A stretch of DNA of 64,000 bases from VGBO01 sp964453335. Its GTDB lineage: Bacteria > Actinomycetota > Acidimicrobiia > Acidimicrobiales > CAIXPF01. The stretch is from the NCBI GenBank assembly GCA_964453335.1, contig CAYVOK010000007.1, positions 1 to 64,000 on the forward strand, in the 5' to 3' direction. Positions 1-8,108 of the stretch are shown here, piece after piece; the stretch's first letter is position 1, and each line of letters starts with the position of its first letter. Both the position numbers and the translations under genes were made by a program. Below the pieces are notes generated by a model. It did no database searches. It saw only the letters and a list, made by a program, of their open reading frames with translations, and was not told the origin of the DNA.

Positions 1-155
1 GCGCGATGGCGCTCGGTCATCCGATCGCCGCAACCGGCGCGATGCTGATCGGCACCGCGCTCGACGAGCTCGAGCGCACCGACGGCCGGTATGCACTGAT
101 CACCATGTGCGCAGCCGGTGGCATGGCGCCCGCGGTGATCATCGAGCGGATCTGA
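1..155 (+). CDS. Thiolase family protein, C-terminal fragment (start outside window)
   Basis: Only the last 51 residues are present; the reading frame begins at base 3 and ends at TGA 153-155. The fragment carries the two C-terminal thiolase active-site blocks: the GHPIAATGA histidine loop, and the CAAGGMAPAV loop whose cysteine acts as the general base. Thiolases join or cleave acyl-CoA units in beta-oxidation or acetoacetyl-CoA metabolism. The final residues AVIIERI are typical of acetyl-CoA acetyltransferases. Substrate range cannot be judged from the fragment. A strong hairpin follows, so this is probably the last gene of its transcript. Confidence 0.9.
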   Translation, partial: AMALGHPIAATGAMLIGTALDELERTDGRYALITMCAAGGMAPAVIIERI

Positions 156-173
156 CCGCAGGCGCCCGCTCCG

Positions 174-205
174 CCGGCTGATCGGTCCCCGGACCGGTCA
201 GCCGG
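174..205. terminator. Bidirectional hairpin between convergent genes
   Basis: A nearly perfect inverted repeat, CCGGCTGATCGGTCC against GGACCGGTCAGCCGG with one G-U wobble, lies between the thiolase end and the convergent secreted-protein gene. It overlaps the stop codon of the latter. There is no T-run on either side, so termination may not be purely intrinsic. Confidence 0.55.
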
Positions 206-1238
206 TGTAGCTGGGCCGGACCGACGGGTCCGCCGGCGGCACGGGGAGTGCCGGGCCCTGCTCGTAGAACGAGAGCTGGACGGTCACGCCTTCAGGGATG
301 TTGAAGATGTTCGAGTTCCCGTTGACCCAGCCCTGCATGGTGCCAAGTCCGGACGGGTTCGCCGGTCCGTAGTTCACGAGCGCCCAACGCAGGTCGATGT
401 CGAAGGTGAGGGTGCTGTACGTGCCGTGCACGAGGAACGATCCCGATCCCGTGCCGTTGTCGTACTGACATGCGATCTCGTCGAAGCCGCATTCCCGGTT
501 CGAGACCCGAGCGCCGAGCCCGTTCGGCGTGTAGCGGGTGCGGATGGTGTTCCCGTCGAGCGTGATGTTCGTCGTCTCGGAGCCGGAGAGCATCGTCATC
601 GTCTGCCCCGACGTGAGCTCCCATGCGGAGAACAACGTCATGTCGAACCCCGTCGTGAAGCTGTTCCGTCGGTAGGTCGGGTAGTTGCCGTTCCCGCCGA
701 TGTTCCCGAGGTGGACTACGGCGTTCGAGACCGGAGCGGAGAACTGGATGGTCACCCTCGAGACGTCCGGACACTCGACGATCGGATTCGTCGGCGTGGG
801 GAACGCGGTGGCCACGTTGCCGCACAAAGCTGCCCGCCACGTCCACGCGACGCCTTCGTGCGACGTCACGGCGTTGTGCGCGAATGATGCGGTGCTGTTC
901 GCAAGGCTCGTCTCGTCGTCACAGTCGGCGTCGACGTAGCTGTACGAGTCGAAGCAGTTGAGTCCATCACGATCATCGGAGCCCCACCAGAGGCAGGTGT
1001 CGGTCACCATGCACGTGTTGGCGGAGAGCGGCGCTCGGTAGGCGGCATTCGTGACGGTGAACGTCGCCGTTACGTTCGGGTCGGTGAAGCTGAGCTGGTC
1101 CGCCCAGTTGCTCCCGTTCGACGCGCCCAGCACGCCGGGGTCGGACCAGACGACGGTCGAGGCCGCGGTGCTCGTCACGCCCTGCAGCGAGGTGAGGGCG
1201 ATGACGGCGGCAGTTGCGATGACGATGCGGAGGCGCAC
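198..1238 (-). CDS. Secreted protein of unknown function ending in PSYTG
   Basis: A 346-residue exported protein. The start chosen is GTG 1238, because an AGGAGAG site lies 13 bases upstream and the next residues (VRLRIVIATAAVIALTS) form a clean Sec signal peptide. A longer frame to 1301 would overlap the neighbouring divergent promoter. The mature part is rich in Asn, Thr, Ser and aromatic residues and has at least eight scattered cysteines, which suggests a disulfide-bonded beta-rich extracellular domain. The end is a Pro-rich linker followed by the terminal residues P-S-Y-T-G. The same ending (PAYTG) occurs on the secreted protein at 2974-3486. No known domain was recognised. Confidence 0.75.
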   Translation of the reverse strand: MRLRIVIATAAVIALTSLQGVTSTAASTVVWSDPGVLGASNGSNWADQLSFTDPNVTATFTVTNAAYRAPLSANTCMVTDTCLWWGSDDRDGLNCFDSYSYVDADCDDETSLANSTASFAHNAVTSHEGVAWTWRAALCGNVATAFPTPTNPIVECPDVSRVTIQFSAPVSNAVVHLGNIGGNGNYPTYRRNSFTTGFDMTLFSAWELTSGQTMTMLSGSETTNITLDGNTIRTRYTPNGLGARVSNRECGFDEIACQYDNGTGSGSFLVHGTYSTLTFDIDLRWALVNYGPANPSGLGTMQGWVNGNSNIFNIPEGVTVQLSFYEQGPALPVPPADPSVRPSYTG

Positions 1239-1306
1239 GGTGTCGGCTCTTTCTCTCCTGGAGCCATCCACCGGCGGGGATGGACTCGATCCGTTTACCA
1301 AGAAGC

Positions 1307-1342
1307 ATCATAGATACCGGTTCGCGACCGGCGCGGTATCGT
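1307..1342. promoter_or_regulatory. Divergent promoter region with inverted repeat
   Basis: On the minus strand, TATGAT at 1307-1312 is a good -10 box for the secreted-protein gene. It gives a leader of about 60 bases with a Shine-Dalgarno site. On the plus strand, TATCGT at 1337-1342 sits 6 bases before the GTG of the hydrolase. Between them is the inverted repeat GATACCG (1313-1319) / CGGTATC (1334-1340), a possible operator. Its regulator is unknown; the TetR gene downstream is a candidate only by position. Confidence 0.4.
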
Positions 1343-1348
1343 CCGGAC

Positions 1349-2140
1349 GTGGACGTGCTCGAACGCCCGTGGGGCCGCCTCGGCTACCGGGTCATGGGTG
1401 ACCCGACGGCACCGCGCTTGCTGTACGTGCACGGCTCGGGCGGGCGGCTCGCCGACGTCGAACCGATGCTCGACCGCTGGGCGGAACGATTCCGCCTCGT
1501 CGCGTTCGACCATCGGGGCATGGGCACGAGCGACGTCCCGACGGCGCCCTACACGATGGCCGACGTCACCGATGACGTCGTCGCGCTGCTCGACGCCGTC
1601 GACTGGCCGACGTGCCGGATGCTCGGTGTCAGCTACGGCGGGATGGTCGCCCAGCACGTCGCTGCGCGGATCCCCGACCGGGTGGAGCGCCTCGTGCTCG
1701 CGTGCACGTCGAGTGGCGGCGCCGGCGGCAACTCCTGCCCCTTGCACGAGCTGTACGCACTGCCCGAGGCTGAGCGGCGGCGGGCGCTCCCGACGATCCT
1801 CGACACCCGCTTCACCCCCGACCACCTCGCCCGCGACGCCCGGGCACGGGCGATCGTCGAGGCACGCACCGATCGGACCACGACGGTCGACCCGGTCGCA
1901 CTGCGGTTGCAGATGGACGCGCGCCGTGACCACGACGCATACGACCTCCTGCCCCGCATCACGTGCCCGGTCCTCGTCGCCGTCGGGGCCACCGACGGTA
2001 TCGCCCCGCCGGCGAACGGGGAGCACATCGCCGAGCGTCTACCCGACGCTACGCTCGTCACCTTCGACGGCGGCCACCTGTTCCTCGTGCAGGACCGCAC
2101 GGCGACCCCGACCCTGCAGGACTTCCTCGCCACACCGTGA
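1349..2140 (+). CDS. Alpha/beta-fold hydrolase
   Basis: A 263-residue alpha/beta hydrolase. Visible features are the HGSGG oxyanion loop, the nucleophile elbow GVSYGGM (Gly-x-Ser-x-Gly), an acid in GATDGIAPP and the catalytic histidine in GGHLF. These form the Ser-Asp-His triad of esterases and related hydrolases. The GTG at 1349 is preferred because TATCGT ends exactly 6 bases upstream, a spacing seen before most genes here. The upstream ATG at 1280 would overlap the opposite gene. A TetR regulator follows 45 bases downstream on the same strand and may control it. Substrate unknown. Confidence 0.85.
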   Translation: MDVLERPWGRLGYRVMGDPTAPRLLYVHGSGGRLADVEPMLDRWAERFRLVAFDHRGMGTSDVPTAPYTMADVTDDVVALLDAVDWPTCRMLGVSYGGMVAQHVAARIPDRVERLVLACTSSGGAGGNSCPLHELYALPEAERRRALPTILDTRFTPDHLARDARARAIVEARTDRTTTVDPVALRLQMDARRDHDAYDLLPRITCPVLVAVGATDGIAPPANGEHIAERLPDATLVTFDGGHLFLVQDRTATPTLQDFLATP

Positions 2141-2185
2141 ACCGGCCCCGGCCGGGCAGCCGGGGCGAAGTCCTAGATTGGCCGG

Positions 2186-2791
2186 GTGGCAGACGGCACG
2201 CCCTCCCGGCGACGCATCCTCGAGGCGGCGATCGACCAGATCACCGAGGGCGGCGAGGCAGCGCTTCAGCTCGACGTCGTCGCCGAGACCGCCGGCGTGA
2301 CCAAGCCGTCGATCTACCACTTCTTCGGCAGCCGGGACGGTCTCGTCGCAGCTGCCCAGGCCGAACGCTTCCGCCGCACGATCGTGCACGGGCTCGACAC
2401 CATCAGCGAGGCGGCGCGCACCACCCGAACCCGGGCCGACTTCGAGGCGATCCTCGAGGTGATGCTCGACGTCACCACCGATCCCGCCGCTTCCGGACGA
2501 CGCGCCGAACGGATCCAGATCCTCGGCTCCGCGGTCTCCCGGCCCGAACTCACCGACCAGATCGTGGCGGCGCTGCGGGATGCGGTCGCCCAGTCACGCG
2601 AGTTCGCCGCCACCCCGGCCGATCGCGGCTGGCCGACCGGCGAGTTCGACACGGACACGATGATCCTGTGGTGGTTCGGCGTCGTGCTCGGCCGCCACCT
2701 CTTCGACATCGCCGCGGACGAGCGGATGGACGAGCAGTGGCGGCGGTTCACCCGACGGATGGTGCAGCAGGCGATCTTCGGGGACGCCTGA
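2186..2791 (+). CDS. TetR/AcrR family transcriptional regulator
   Basis: A 201-residue one-component regulator. The N-terminal helix-turn-helix is clear (RRRILEAAIDQI, then ETAGVTKPSIYHFFGSRDGL, residues about 8-50). A helical ligand-binding domain follows, with a Trp-rich segment near residue 165. The start is GTG 2186, with TAGATT at 2174-2179 ending 6 bases before it, as expected for a leaderless mRNA. Family members usually repress a neighbouring gene or their own operon; the hydrolase immediately upstream is the obvious candidate. The ligand cannot be inferred. Confidence 0.92.
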   Translation: MADGTPSRRRILEAAIDQITEGGEAALQLDVVAETAGVTKPSIYHFFGSRDGLVAAAQAERFRRTIVHGLDTISEAARTTRTRADFEAILEVMLDVTTDPAASGRRAERIQILGSAVSRPELTDQIVAALRDAVAQSREFAATPADRGWPTGEFDTDTMILWWFGVVLGRHLFDIAADERMDEQWRRFTRRMVQQAIFGDA

Positions 2792-2826
2792 CCGACTCGC
2801 CGCTTCGGCCTCGTGTCGGGGGCCGG

Positions 2827-2832
2827 TACGCT
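2827..2832 (+). promoter_or_regulatory. Possible -10 box for tRNA-Arg
   Basis: TACGCT matches the -10 hexamers used elsewhere in the window. A weak -35-like TTCGGC lies 17 bases upstream. It would place the start about 50 bases before the tRNA. Support is limited to motif and spacing. Confidence 0.35.
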
Positions 2833-2887
2833 GCCCACGTCGATGCGCCGACGTTGCCGGGAACCCCGGGGGCGGCGATCCGTTCCG

Positions 2888-2960
2888 GCCCTCGTAGCTC
2901 AGGGGAGAGAGCAGCGGTTTCCTAAACCGTGTGTCGCAGGTTCGAATCCTGCCGAGGGCG
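2888..2960 (+). tRNA. tRNA-Arg (anticodon CCT)
   Basis: A complete 73-base cloverleaf. The acceptor stem is GCCCTCG paired with CGAGGGC. The D arm contains TAGCTCAGGGGAGAGAGCA. The anticodon stem GCGGT/ACCGT has one G-U pair and encloses the loop TTCCTAA, with anticodon CCT at 2921-2923. The T arm is GCAGG-TTCGAAT-CCTGC. It reads AGG, a rare Arg codon in such GC-rich genomes. The discriminator base is G, and CCA is not encoded. Confidence 0.96.
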
Positions 2961-2973
2961 CTGATCGACCAGC

Positions 2974-3486
2974 TCAGCCGGTGTACGCCGGTGGCACCTG
3001 CGGCGTGTTTCCGGGCGTGGTCGGCGGGGCCGGTGGGGTCGGATTCCCGATCGTCGCGGCGACCTGCGCGACGAGAGCGTCGTTCGCCTGGTTCGCATAG
3101 TCGACGACATAGACACACACTCGGTAGTTGCCGTCAGGGAGCGGCGTCGGGTTCGGCGAACTGTTGTTCAGAACGTTCGTCCCGGCGTTCAGAACAGCGG
3201 GCGAGGAGGGAATTGCTTGGGGCGTGTCCGTCCCGAGGACGTACAAGAACGGGATGATGGCTCCCGGGGTGCTGGGGCAGGTCAGCGCTGCATCTCGCCA
3301 AAAGACGAGGACGTGGTCCGACCCACTGATACCTGCATATGTGACGGTGATCGACCCGTTGCCGTTGTCGGTGACCGAGGCCGTCGCCACGGCGCCGGCC
3401 GGGGTCGCCCCGCCCAGGAGTGCCGGGGTGGCGATGACGAGCGCTGCCGCAGCGCGACGAACACGTGTGATCATTTTCGTGGCCAT
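2974..3486 (-). CDS. Secreted protein of unknown function ending in PAYTG
   Basis: A 170-residue exported protein. The ATG at 3486 is chosen because a perfect AGGAGG lies 5 bases upstream and the following residues (arginine-rich start, then AAAALVIATPALLGGATPAGA) form a signal peptide. The mature part looks like one beta-sandwich domain with two cysteines. It is followed by a Pro/Thr-rich tail (NPTPPAPPTTPGNTP) and the C-terminus V-P-P-A-Y-T-G. The closely similar end on the secreted protein at 198-1238 suggests a shared C-terminal signal. No lipobox and no C-terminal membrane helix are present. It converges on the tRNA gene with a 13-base gap. Confidence 0.78.
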   Translation of the reverse strand: MATKMITRVRRAAAALVIATPALLGGATPAGAVATASVTDNGNGSITVTYAGISGSDHVLVFWRDAALTCPSTPGAIIPFLYVLGTDTPQAIPSSPAVLNAGTNVLNNSSPNPTPLPDGNYRVCVYVVDYANQANDALVAQVAATIGNPTPPAPPTTPGNTPQVPPAYTG

Positions 3487-3540
3487 GGTGTCCTCCTCGG
3501 TCTGCCGAGAAAGTCCTAGACCGGCGTTCGCGCGCCGACG

Positions 3541-3546
3541 TGTCAA
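3541..3546 (-). promoter_or_regulatory. Consensus -35 box (TTGACA) upstream of the PAYTG protein
   Basis: On the minus strand a perfect TTGACA lies 54 bases before the start codon. The matching -10 is unclear: CGGTCT at 17-base spacing or TAGGAC at 22. A real leader with AGGAGG follows, unlike the leaderless layout of most genes here. Confidence 0.35.
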
Positions 3547-3624
3547 TGCGTGATCACGGATCGCTCGTCGCGCCGAGATCCGACGCGGCGGGAACGCAGT
3601 GGCAGGAATTCACCCGCCACTCCC

Positions 3625-4281
3625 TCACGCAGATGTCGTTCGGCGACCACGCACCCGGAACCGGTCGACACCGACCATCGTCGAGCCGAGCAGGACGAAC
3701 GCTGCGACGAGGACACCCGACCAGATCGCGACCCCGCCGTAGCCGAGCTCGTCGACGTCGATGAAGAAGTACGGGTACTCCCCGACGATCGGACCGCGGG
3801 CGAGCCAGTACGCGAGGTAGCCGATCGGGTAGGCCAGCCACACGAACGGATGCCGGAGGCGCAGCGAACCGGTCGGTACGAGCCACACCCAGTAGAGGAA
3901 CCCGAGCGCAGGCGACAGCGTGTGCGCGGTCGCCTCGGGGATCCACAGCCACCACCGGTCGATCGGCTCAGGACCACCGAGCAGGAACCAGAAGGCGAGA
4001 CCGACGAAGACGATGTACAGCGACGTCGCCGCCTGCACCGACGGTGACGCCGCCCACCGGGCGAGCCGTCCCCGACCCACGAGCAGAGCAGCGGCGAGCA
4101 CGATCACGAGTGCGTTCGTGGAGTTCGTGAAGTAGCTGAACGTGATCACGGTCTGCGACGGCCACTCGCCGATGGACGACGACGCCATCCGGTTCGCCTG
4201 CCAGATGCCGACGCCCACAGCCGAGGAGGCGAGCCACGTCGCGAGCACAGCCCGCTGCGCCACCGTCAGTTCCGTGCCCAT
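3625..4281 (-). CDS. Pr6Pr-type integral membrane protein
   Basis: A 218-residue polytopic protein with about six hydrophobic segments. Recognisable Pr6Pr-family landmarks are FSYFTNSTNALV in the second helix, a conserved H in AHTLSPALGF, the YP in WLAYPIGYLAY, and YPYFFIDVDELGYGG before the last helix. Function in this family is not established; members are inner-membrane proteins of bacteria and plants. It is the last of three minus-strand genes (amidohydrolase, CofE-like, this), starting 16 bases after the CofE-like stop. No leaderless promoter is seen, so it is probably transcribed with the upstream gene. Confidence 0.75.
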   Translation of the reverse strand: MGTELTVAQRAVLATWLASSAVGVGIWQANRMASSSIGEWPSQTVITFSYFTNSTNALVIVLAAALLVGRGRLARWAASPSVQAATSLYIVFVGLAFWFLLGGPEPIDRWWLWIPEATAHTLSPALGFLYWVWLVPTGSLRLRHPFVWLAYPIGYLAYWLARGPIVGEYPYFFIDVDELGYGGVAIWSGVLVAAFVLLGSTMVGVDRFRVRGRRTTSA

Positions 4282-4297
4282 GGCTCCCCCGTTCCGC

Positions 4298-5491
4298 CTA
4301 CGCCGACCCGCCCGGACGGATCACGACGATCGGCGTCGTCTCCTCACCGTTGCCCGCCGGGTTGGCCCGCAGCGCCGCGCACACGAGGTCGTGGTCGACC
4401 CCGGCGCTCGCACCCACCACGTCGACCCGGCCGAGGTCGTTCGCGTCGACGACGGCGAGCGCGAGCCCGGTCGCTGCGGTCACCGCCGCGCACACCGCAG
4501 CAGCGTCCGCCGGACCGATCACGATCATGTTGTCGTACGGCGGCAGGTTGCCGGTCACGTCGTCGACGAGTCGACCCTGCTCACCGACGAGCCGGTAGAA
4601 CCAACCGGCCCGACCGACCGCCTTCGCCGCAGCACCGCCGACGAGCGCGGCGACGACCCGCAGCGCACCGACGTCGTCGATGAGCGCCTGCAGGCCACCC
4701 GCGGTACCGAGGGAACCCTCGCCGCTCATGAACTGCGCCCCGCGCGTCGCGATCCAGCCGTACCGCTGGTTGCGCGGGTCGATGAACCGACGTTGCAGGA
4801 TCGCGAGCGGGCTCTCGCCGATCGTGACGACGTCACCCGGGCGGGCGTGCGGACCGGCGTAACGCCGCACCACCTCGACGACGTCGTCGAGCGGGCCGAG
4901 CAGGTGCGTCCGCACCGGTCGCACCTCGCACGCGCCGTCGGCCGCAGACCTCCACGGCGGGGCGTCGTCGGGATCGGGGAACCGCAACGGCAGCACGACG
5001 TGGTGGAAACGTGGCCGTGGCCCCTCGAAGCCGTAGGTGTCGAGGCCGATCTCGATCCAGAGCGCGTACACCGCGTCGAGCTCCACCCCGGGCCCCTCGA
5101 CCGTCACCTCGATGCCGACGGGCGACACGTGGTCGTAACGGGCCGGCTTCACGACGTAGGACGTCCAGTACCGGTCGGCGCGCGCCGGGAAATCGGCACG
5201 TTCCGACCGCACCGTCACCCGCACCGAACAGCCGTCGACCGAGCCGTCGGCGAGCAGGGTCACCCTGGGGCGCACGTCCGTGACCATCACCTCGCGGAGC
5301 CGGATCGTGTTCCGCAGCGCGATGCTCCCGTCGACCCGGAGCGTGCCGGGTGCGGGGCGCGACGGCTCCCACGTCAGGTCGTCGACGACGACGTCGTTGC
5401 CGGGGTGCCGTCGGTAGCGGGCCTCGACCGCGCCGACGAGGGCACCGCCGACGACCGCCGCCCCGGCGGCGAGGAACTGCAGGGTTCGCAC
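4298..5491 (-). CDS. F420-0:gamma-glutamyl ligase (CofE)-like protein with N-terminal membrane anchor
   Basis: A 397-residue protein. Residues 1-25 form a hydrophobic anchor. A beta-rich region follows to about residue 200. The second half carries features of the CofE-like fold: GDVVTIGESPLAILQRR, TAGGLQALIDDVG, GRAGWFYRLVGEQGRLVDDV, LPPYDNMIVIGP, VDANDLGRVDVV, and the C-terminal NPAGNGEETTP. True CofE adds glutamate to cofactor F420. This longer anchored variant belongs to the paralogous group whose substrate is unknown, so F420 ligase activity is not claimed. The GTG start has TAGCGT 7 bases upstream, overlapping the amidohydrolase stop. Confidence 0.75.
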   Translation of the reverse strand: MRTLQFLAAGAAVVGGALVGAVEARYRRHPGNDVVVDDLTWEPSRPAPGTLRVDGSIALRNTIRLREVMVTDVRPRVTLLADGSVDGCSVRVTVRSERADFPARADRYWTSYVVKPARYDHVSPVGIEVTVEGPGVELDAVYALWIEIGLDTYGFEGPRPRFHHVVLPLRFPDPDDAPPWRSAADGACEVRPVRTHLLGPLDDVVEVVRRYAGPHARPGDVVTIGESPLAILQRRFIDPRNQRYGWIATRGAQFMSGEGSLGTAGGLQALIDDVGALRVVAALVGGAAAKAVGRAGWFYRLVGEQGRLVDDVTGNLPPYDNMIVIGPADAAAVCAAVTAATGLALAVVDANDLGRVDVVGASAGVDHDLVCAALRANPAGNGEETTPIVVIRPGGSA

Positions 5492-5498
5492 CCGGGGA

Positions 5499-5504
5499 AC
5501 GCTA
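5499..5504 (-). promoter_or_regulatory. -10 box TAGCGT that contains the upstream stop codon
   Basis: TAGCGT ends 7 bases before the GTG of the CofE-like gene. Its first three bases (5502-5504) are the TAG stop of the amidohydrolase. The same arrangement occurs at 55514-55519 and 62472-62477. Confidence 0.55.
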
Positions 5505-7226
5505 CCCCCGGCCGCGACGACCGCGGATCAACCGCCCCGGCAGCGCACCGGTCGACTCACCGTGCTCCCAGGTGACCTCGCCACCGCACACCGTCGCCAC
5601 GTAGCCGGCTGCCCGCTGCAGCAGACGCGGCCCGTTCGCAGGCAGGTCGTAGACCATGCGCGGCTCGTCGATCGAGAGCTGCTCGAAGTCGATGACGTTC
5701 AGGTCGGCACGCATGCCGGGTGCCACGACACCACGGTCACCGAGGCCGTACACCGCGGCGGTGTGCGCCGTCTGGCGGTGGATCGCGTGCTCGAGCGTGA
5801 GACGCGGGCCACGGGTGCGGTCACGCACCCAGTGGGTGAGCATGAAGGTCGGCGTCGACGCGTCGCAGATGAGTCGGCAGTGCGCACCACCGTCGGCGAG
5901 GGACAGCACCGTGTTCTCGTCGTGCAGGCGCTCCCACGTCGGGTCGAGCGTGCGCTGGGAGAAGTCGGCGAGCGGGAAGAAGATCAGCGCATGCCCGTCA
6001 CGCTCGAGGAGCAGCTCGTAGGTCAGCTCGTAGGGGTCACGCTCCGCACGGCGGGCGATCTCCGCGATGCAGTTCTCCGGCGACGGCTCGTAGTCGGGCC
6101 GACCGCCGAGCGGGTACATCTTGTGGAAGCCGTGCGCGACGTCGTAGTTGAACCCGCTGCGCCAGCGGGTCTTCTCACCGAGGATCGCCGCCTTCACCTC
6201 GGGCTTGCGCATCTCGGCCACCCGGGCCTCGAGCGGGAGGTCGGCGATCTTCGTGTACGTCGGATGCGCCTTGAAGGGGTGCAGGCTCGTCTCGAGCCCC
6301 ATCAGGATGCCGGCCGGACGGCCGGCGATCTGCGCGACGACCCGGCCACCCGCCGCGGACACGGCCGCCGTGCGGGCGAGCACGTCACGCCAGGCGTCGG
6401 GCTCCCGGTCGTTCTGGATGAGCGCGTAGGTGACCGTCACGCCGGTCTCGATCGAGAGCGCGGCCATCCAGTCGAGGTCGTCGCCGAACGCACCACCGAT
6501 GCCCATGTCGGACGCGACCTCGAACACACCGGAACCACCGGCGGCGACCGCACGACCGAGGGCTCGCAGCTCCTCCGAACCCGCGAACGTGCCGGGGACG
6601 GGCTCGCCGTCCTTCGTGCGGTGCAGCATCGTGCGCGACGTCGAGAACCCGAGGGCCCCGGCACGCACACCGTCCTGCACGATCCGGCACATCTCGGCGA
6701 GGTCCTCGGCGGTGGGGTCGCCCCGCAGACACCGCTCACCCATGACGAACGCGCGGACCGGCGAGTGCGGCACGTGCGTGCCGACGTCCATCGTCCAGCG
6801 GCGGCGGTCGAGCGCGTCGAGGTACTCGTCGAAGTCCGTCCACTCCCACGCGATGCCCTCGGCGAGCGCGGAGCCGGGGATGTCCTCGACCGCCTCCATC
6901 AGCTCGATCAGCCACTGCCGTTCCTCGGGCTTCGCCGGCGCGAACCCGACACCGCAGTTGCCCATCACCGTGGTCGTGACGCCGTGCCACGACGACGGCG
7001 TGAGCAACGGGTCCCACGTCGCCTGGCCGTCGTAGTGCGTGTGCACGTCGACGAACCCCGGGGTGACGAGCAGGCCGTCGGCGTCGATCTCGCGACGACC
7101 GCGCACGCCCAGGTCGCGACCGACCTCGGTGATGCGGCCACCTTCGACCGCCACGTCGACGCCCTCGGTGGCCGGTGCCCCCGTGCCGTCGACCAACGTG
7201 CCCCGTCGGATCACCAGATCGGCCAT
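5502..7226 (-). CDS. N-acyl-D-amino-acid deacylase-type amidohydrolase
   Basis: A 574-residue metal-dependent hydrolase of the amidohydrolase superfamily. The N-terminal small beta domain begins ADLVIRRGTLVDGTG. The first metal-binding block is GFVDVHTHYDGQ. MGNCGVGFAP matches the D-aminoacylase branch, and LSLADGGAHC near residue 470 carries the late conserved aspartate region. Such enzymes cleave N-acyl groups from D-amino acids or related amides. The frame is open far upstream, but ATG 7226 is the start because homology begins there and a GAGGGGG site lies 7 bases upstream. It leads an operon with the CofE-like and Pr6Pr genes. Confidence 0.88.
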   Translation of the reverse strand: MADLVIRRGTLVDGTGAPATEGVDVAVEGGRITEVGRDLGVRGRREIDADGLLVTPGFVDVHTHYDGQATWDPLLTPSSWHGVTTTVMGNCGVGFAPAKPEERQWLIELMEAVEDIPGSALAEGIAWEWTDFDEYLDALDRRRWTMDVGTHVPHSPVRAFVMGERCLRGDPTAEDLAEMCRIVQDGVRAGALGFSTSRTMLHRTKDGEPVPGTFAGSEELRALGRAVAAGGSGVFEVASDMGIGGAFGDDLDWMAALSIETGVTVTYALIQNDREPDAWRDVLARTAAVSAAGGRVVAQIAGRPAGILMGLETSLHPFKAHPTYTKIADLPLEARVAEMRKPEVKAAILGEKTRWRSGFNYDVAHGFHKMYPLGGRPDYEPSPENCIAEIARRAERDPYELTYELLLERDGHALIFFPLADFSQRTLDPTWERLHDENTVLSLADGGAHCRLICDASTPTFMLTHWVRDRTRGPRLTLEHAIHRQTAHTAAVYGLGDRGVVAPGMRADLNVIDFEQLSIDEPRMVYDLPANGPRLLQRAAGYVATVCGGEVTWEHGESTGALPGRLIRGRRGRG

Positions 7227-7310
7227 GTCGTGCCCCCTCGCTCCGTCGCCCGTCGCTCCCCCGCGGCGGACGCGGTCGCAGCGTAGTTCCGACTGCGGCA
7301 GACTGCCGGG

Positions 7311-8102
7311 GTGAACGAGGTGCTCTGCGACGTCACCGAGGGGATCGCCACCCTCACCATCAACCGACCCGATCGGCTCAACGCCCAGAACACGGCGGTG
7401 TTCGAAGCGGCGCTCGGTCACCTCGAACGGATCGCCGAGGACCGCTCGGTCCGCGTGGTGGTGCTGACCGGTGCGGGACGGGCGTTCAGCGCAGGCGGCG
7501 ACCTCGTCGACATCGGGTCGTCGGGCAGCGGGGAACGCGTCCCACGCCTCGAACGCATCCGTGCGGTGCGCATGCTGACCCGCACCTCGGAACTCCTCCA
7601 CGGGATGCCGCAGGTGACGATCGCCGCGGTGAACGGCGCGTGCGCCGGCGGCGGGATGTCGTGGGCGATGGCGTGCGATCTTCGCTACGCAGCCCGTTCG
7701 GCGGTCTTCACCACCGCGTTCGTGAACGCCGGCCTCTCGGGCGACTTCGGCATGACGTGGCTGCTGCCGCGGGCCGTGGGTCCGGCGCGGGCGAAGGAAC
7801 TGCTGTTCTTCGGTGACCGCTTCGACGCCGCCCGGGCCGCCGACCTCGGGATCGTCCACGACGTGTTCGACGACGCCGGATTCGCCGACTCGGTGCGGGA
7901 ACGTGCGGTCCGGCTCGCCGGCAAGGCGCCACTCGCGCTCGCCGGGCTCAAGGCGAACGTCAACGACGCCGCCGGTCTCGACTTCGCCGCCCACCTCGAC
8001 GTCGAGACGGCACGCATCGTCGGCACGCTCGGCAGCAAGGACTGTGCCGAAGCCGCCCACGCGTTCCTCGAGAAGCGCACCCCGCACTTCCGCGGGGAGT
8101 GA
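7311..8102 (+). CDS. Enoyl-CoA hydratase/isomerase family protein
   Basis: A 263-residue crotonase-fold protein. The first oxyanion-hole block is GAGRAFSAGGDLVDIG and the second is NGACAGGGMSWAMACDLRYA; HDVF and LGIV follow in the expected places. These enzymes stabilise CoA-thioester enolates in hydration, isomerisation or hydrolysis. The glutamate pair of classical hydratases is not clearly present, so the exact reaction is open. The GTG at 7311 has CAGACT 6 bases upstream. It is divergent from the amidohydrolase, with an 84-base gap, and converges on the MFS gene. Confidence 0.9.
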   Translation: MNEVLCDVTEGIATLTINRPDRLNAQNTAVFEAALGHLERIAEDRSVRVVVLTGAGRAFSAGGDLVDIGSSGSGERVPRLERIRAVRMLTRTSELLHGMPQVTIAAVNGACAGGGMSWAMACDLRYAARSAVFTTAFVNAGLSGDFGMTWLLPRAVGPARAKELLFFGDRFDAARAADLGIVHDVFDDAGFADSVRERAVRLAGKAPLALAGLKANVNDAAGLDFAAHLDVETARIVGTLGSKDCAEAAHAFLEKRTPHFRGE

Positions 8103-8108
8103 CCGCCC

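Noticed and set aside
2974..2990. Standard LPxTG sortase signal
   Set aside because: The residues end the protein; no hydrophobic helix or basic tail follows and the first positions do not match. Kept only as a possible new C-terminal motif.
7227..8087. Long minus-strand extension of the amidohydrolase frame
   Set aside because: The extra 287 codons are Arg/Val/Gly-rich antisense of the enoyl-CoA hydratase and lack any domain, while family homology begins at ATG 7226.
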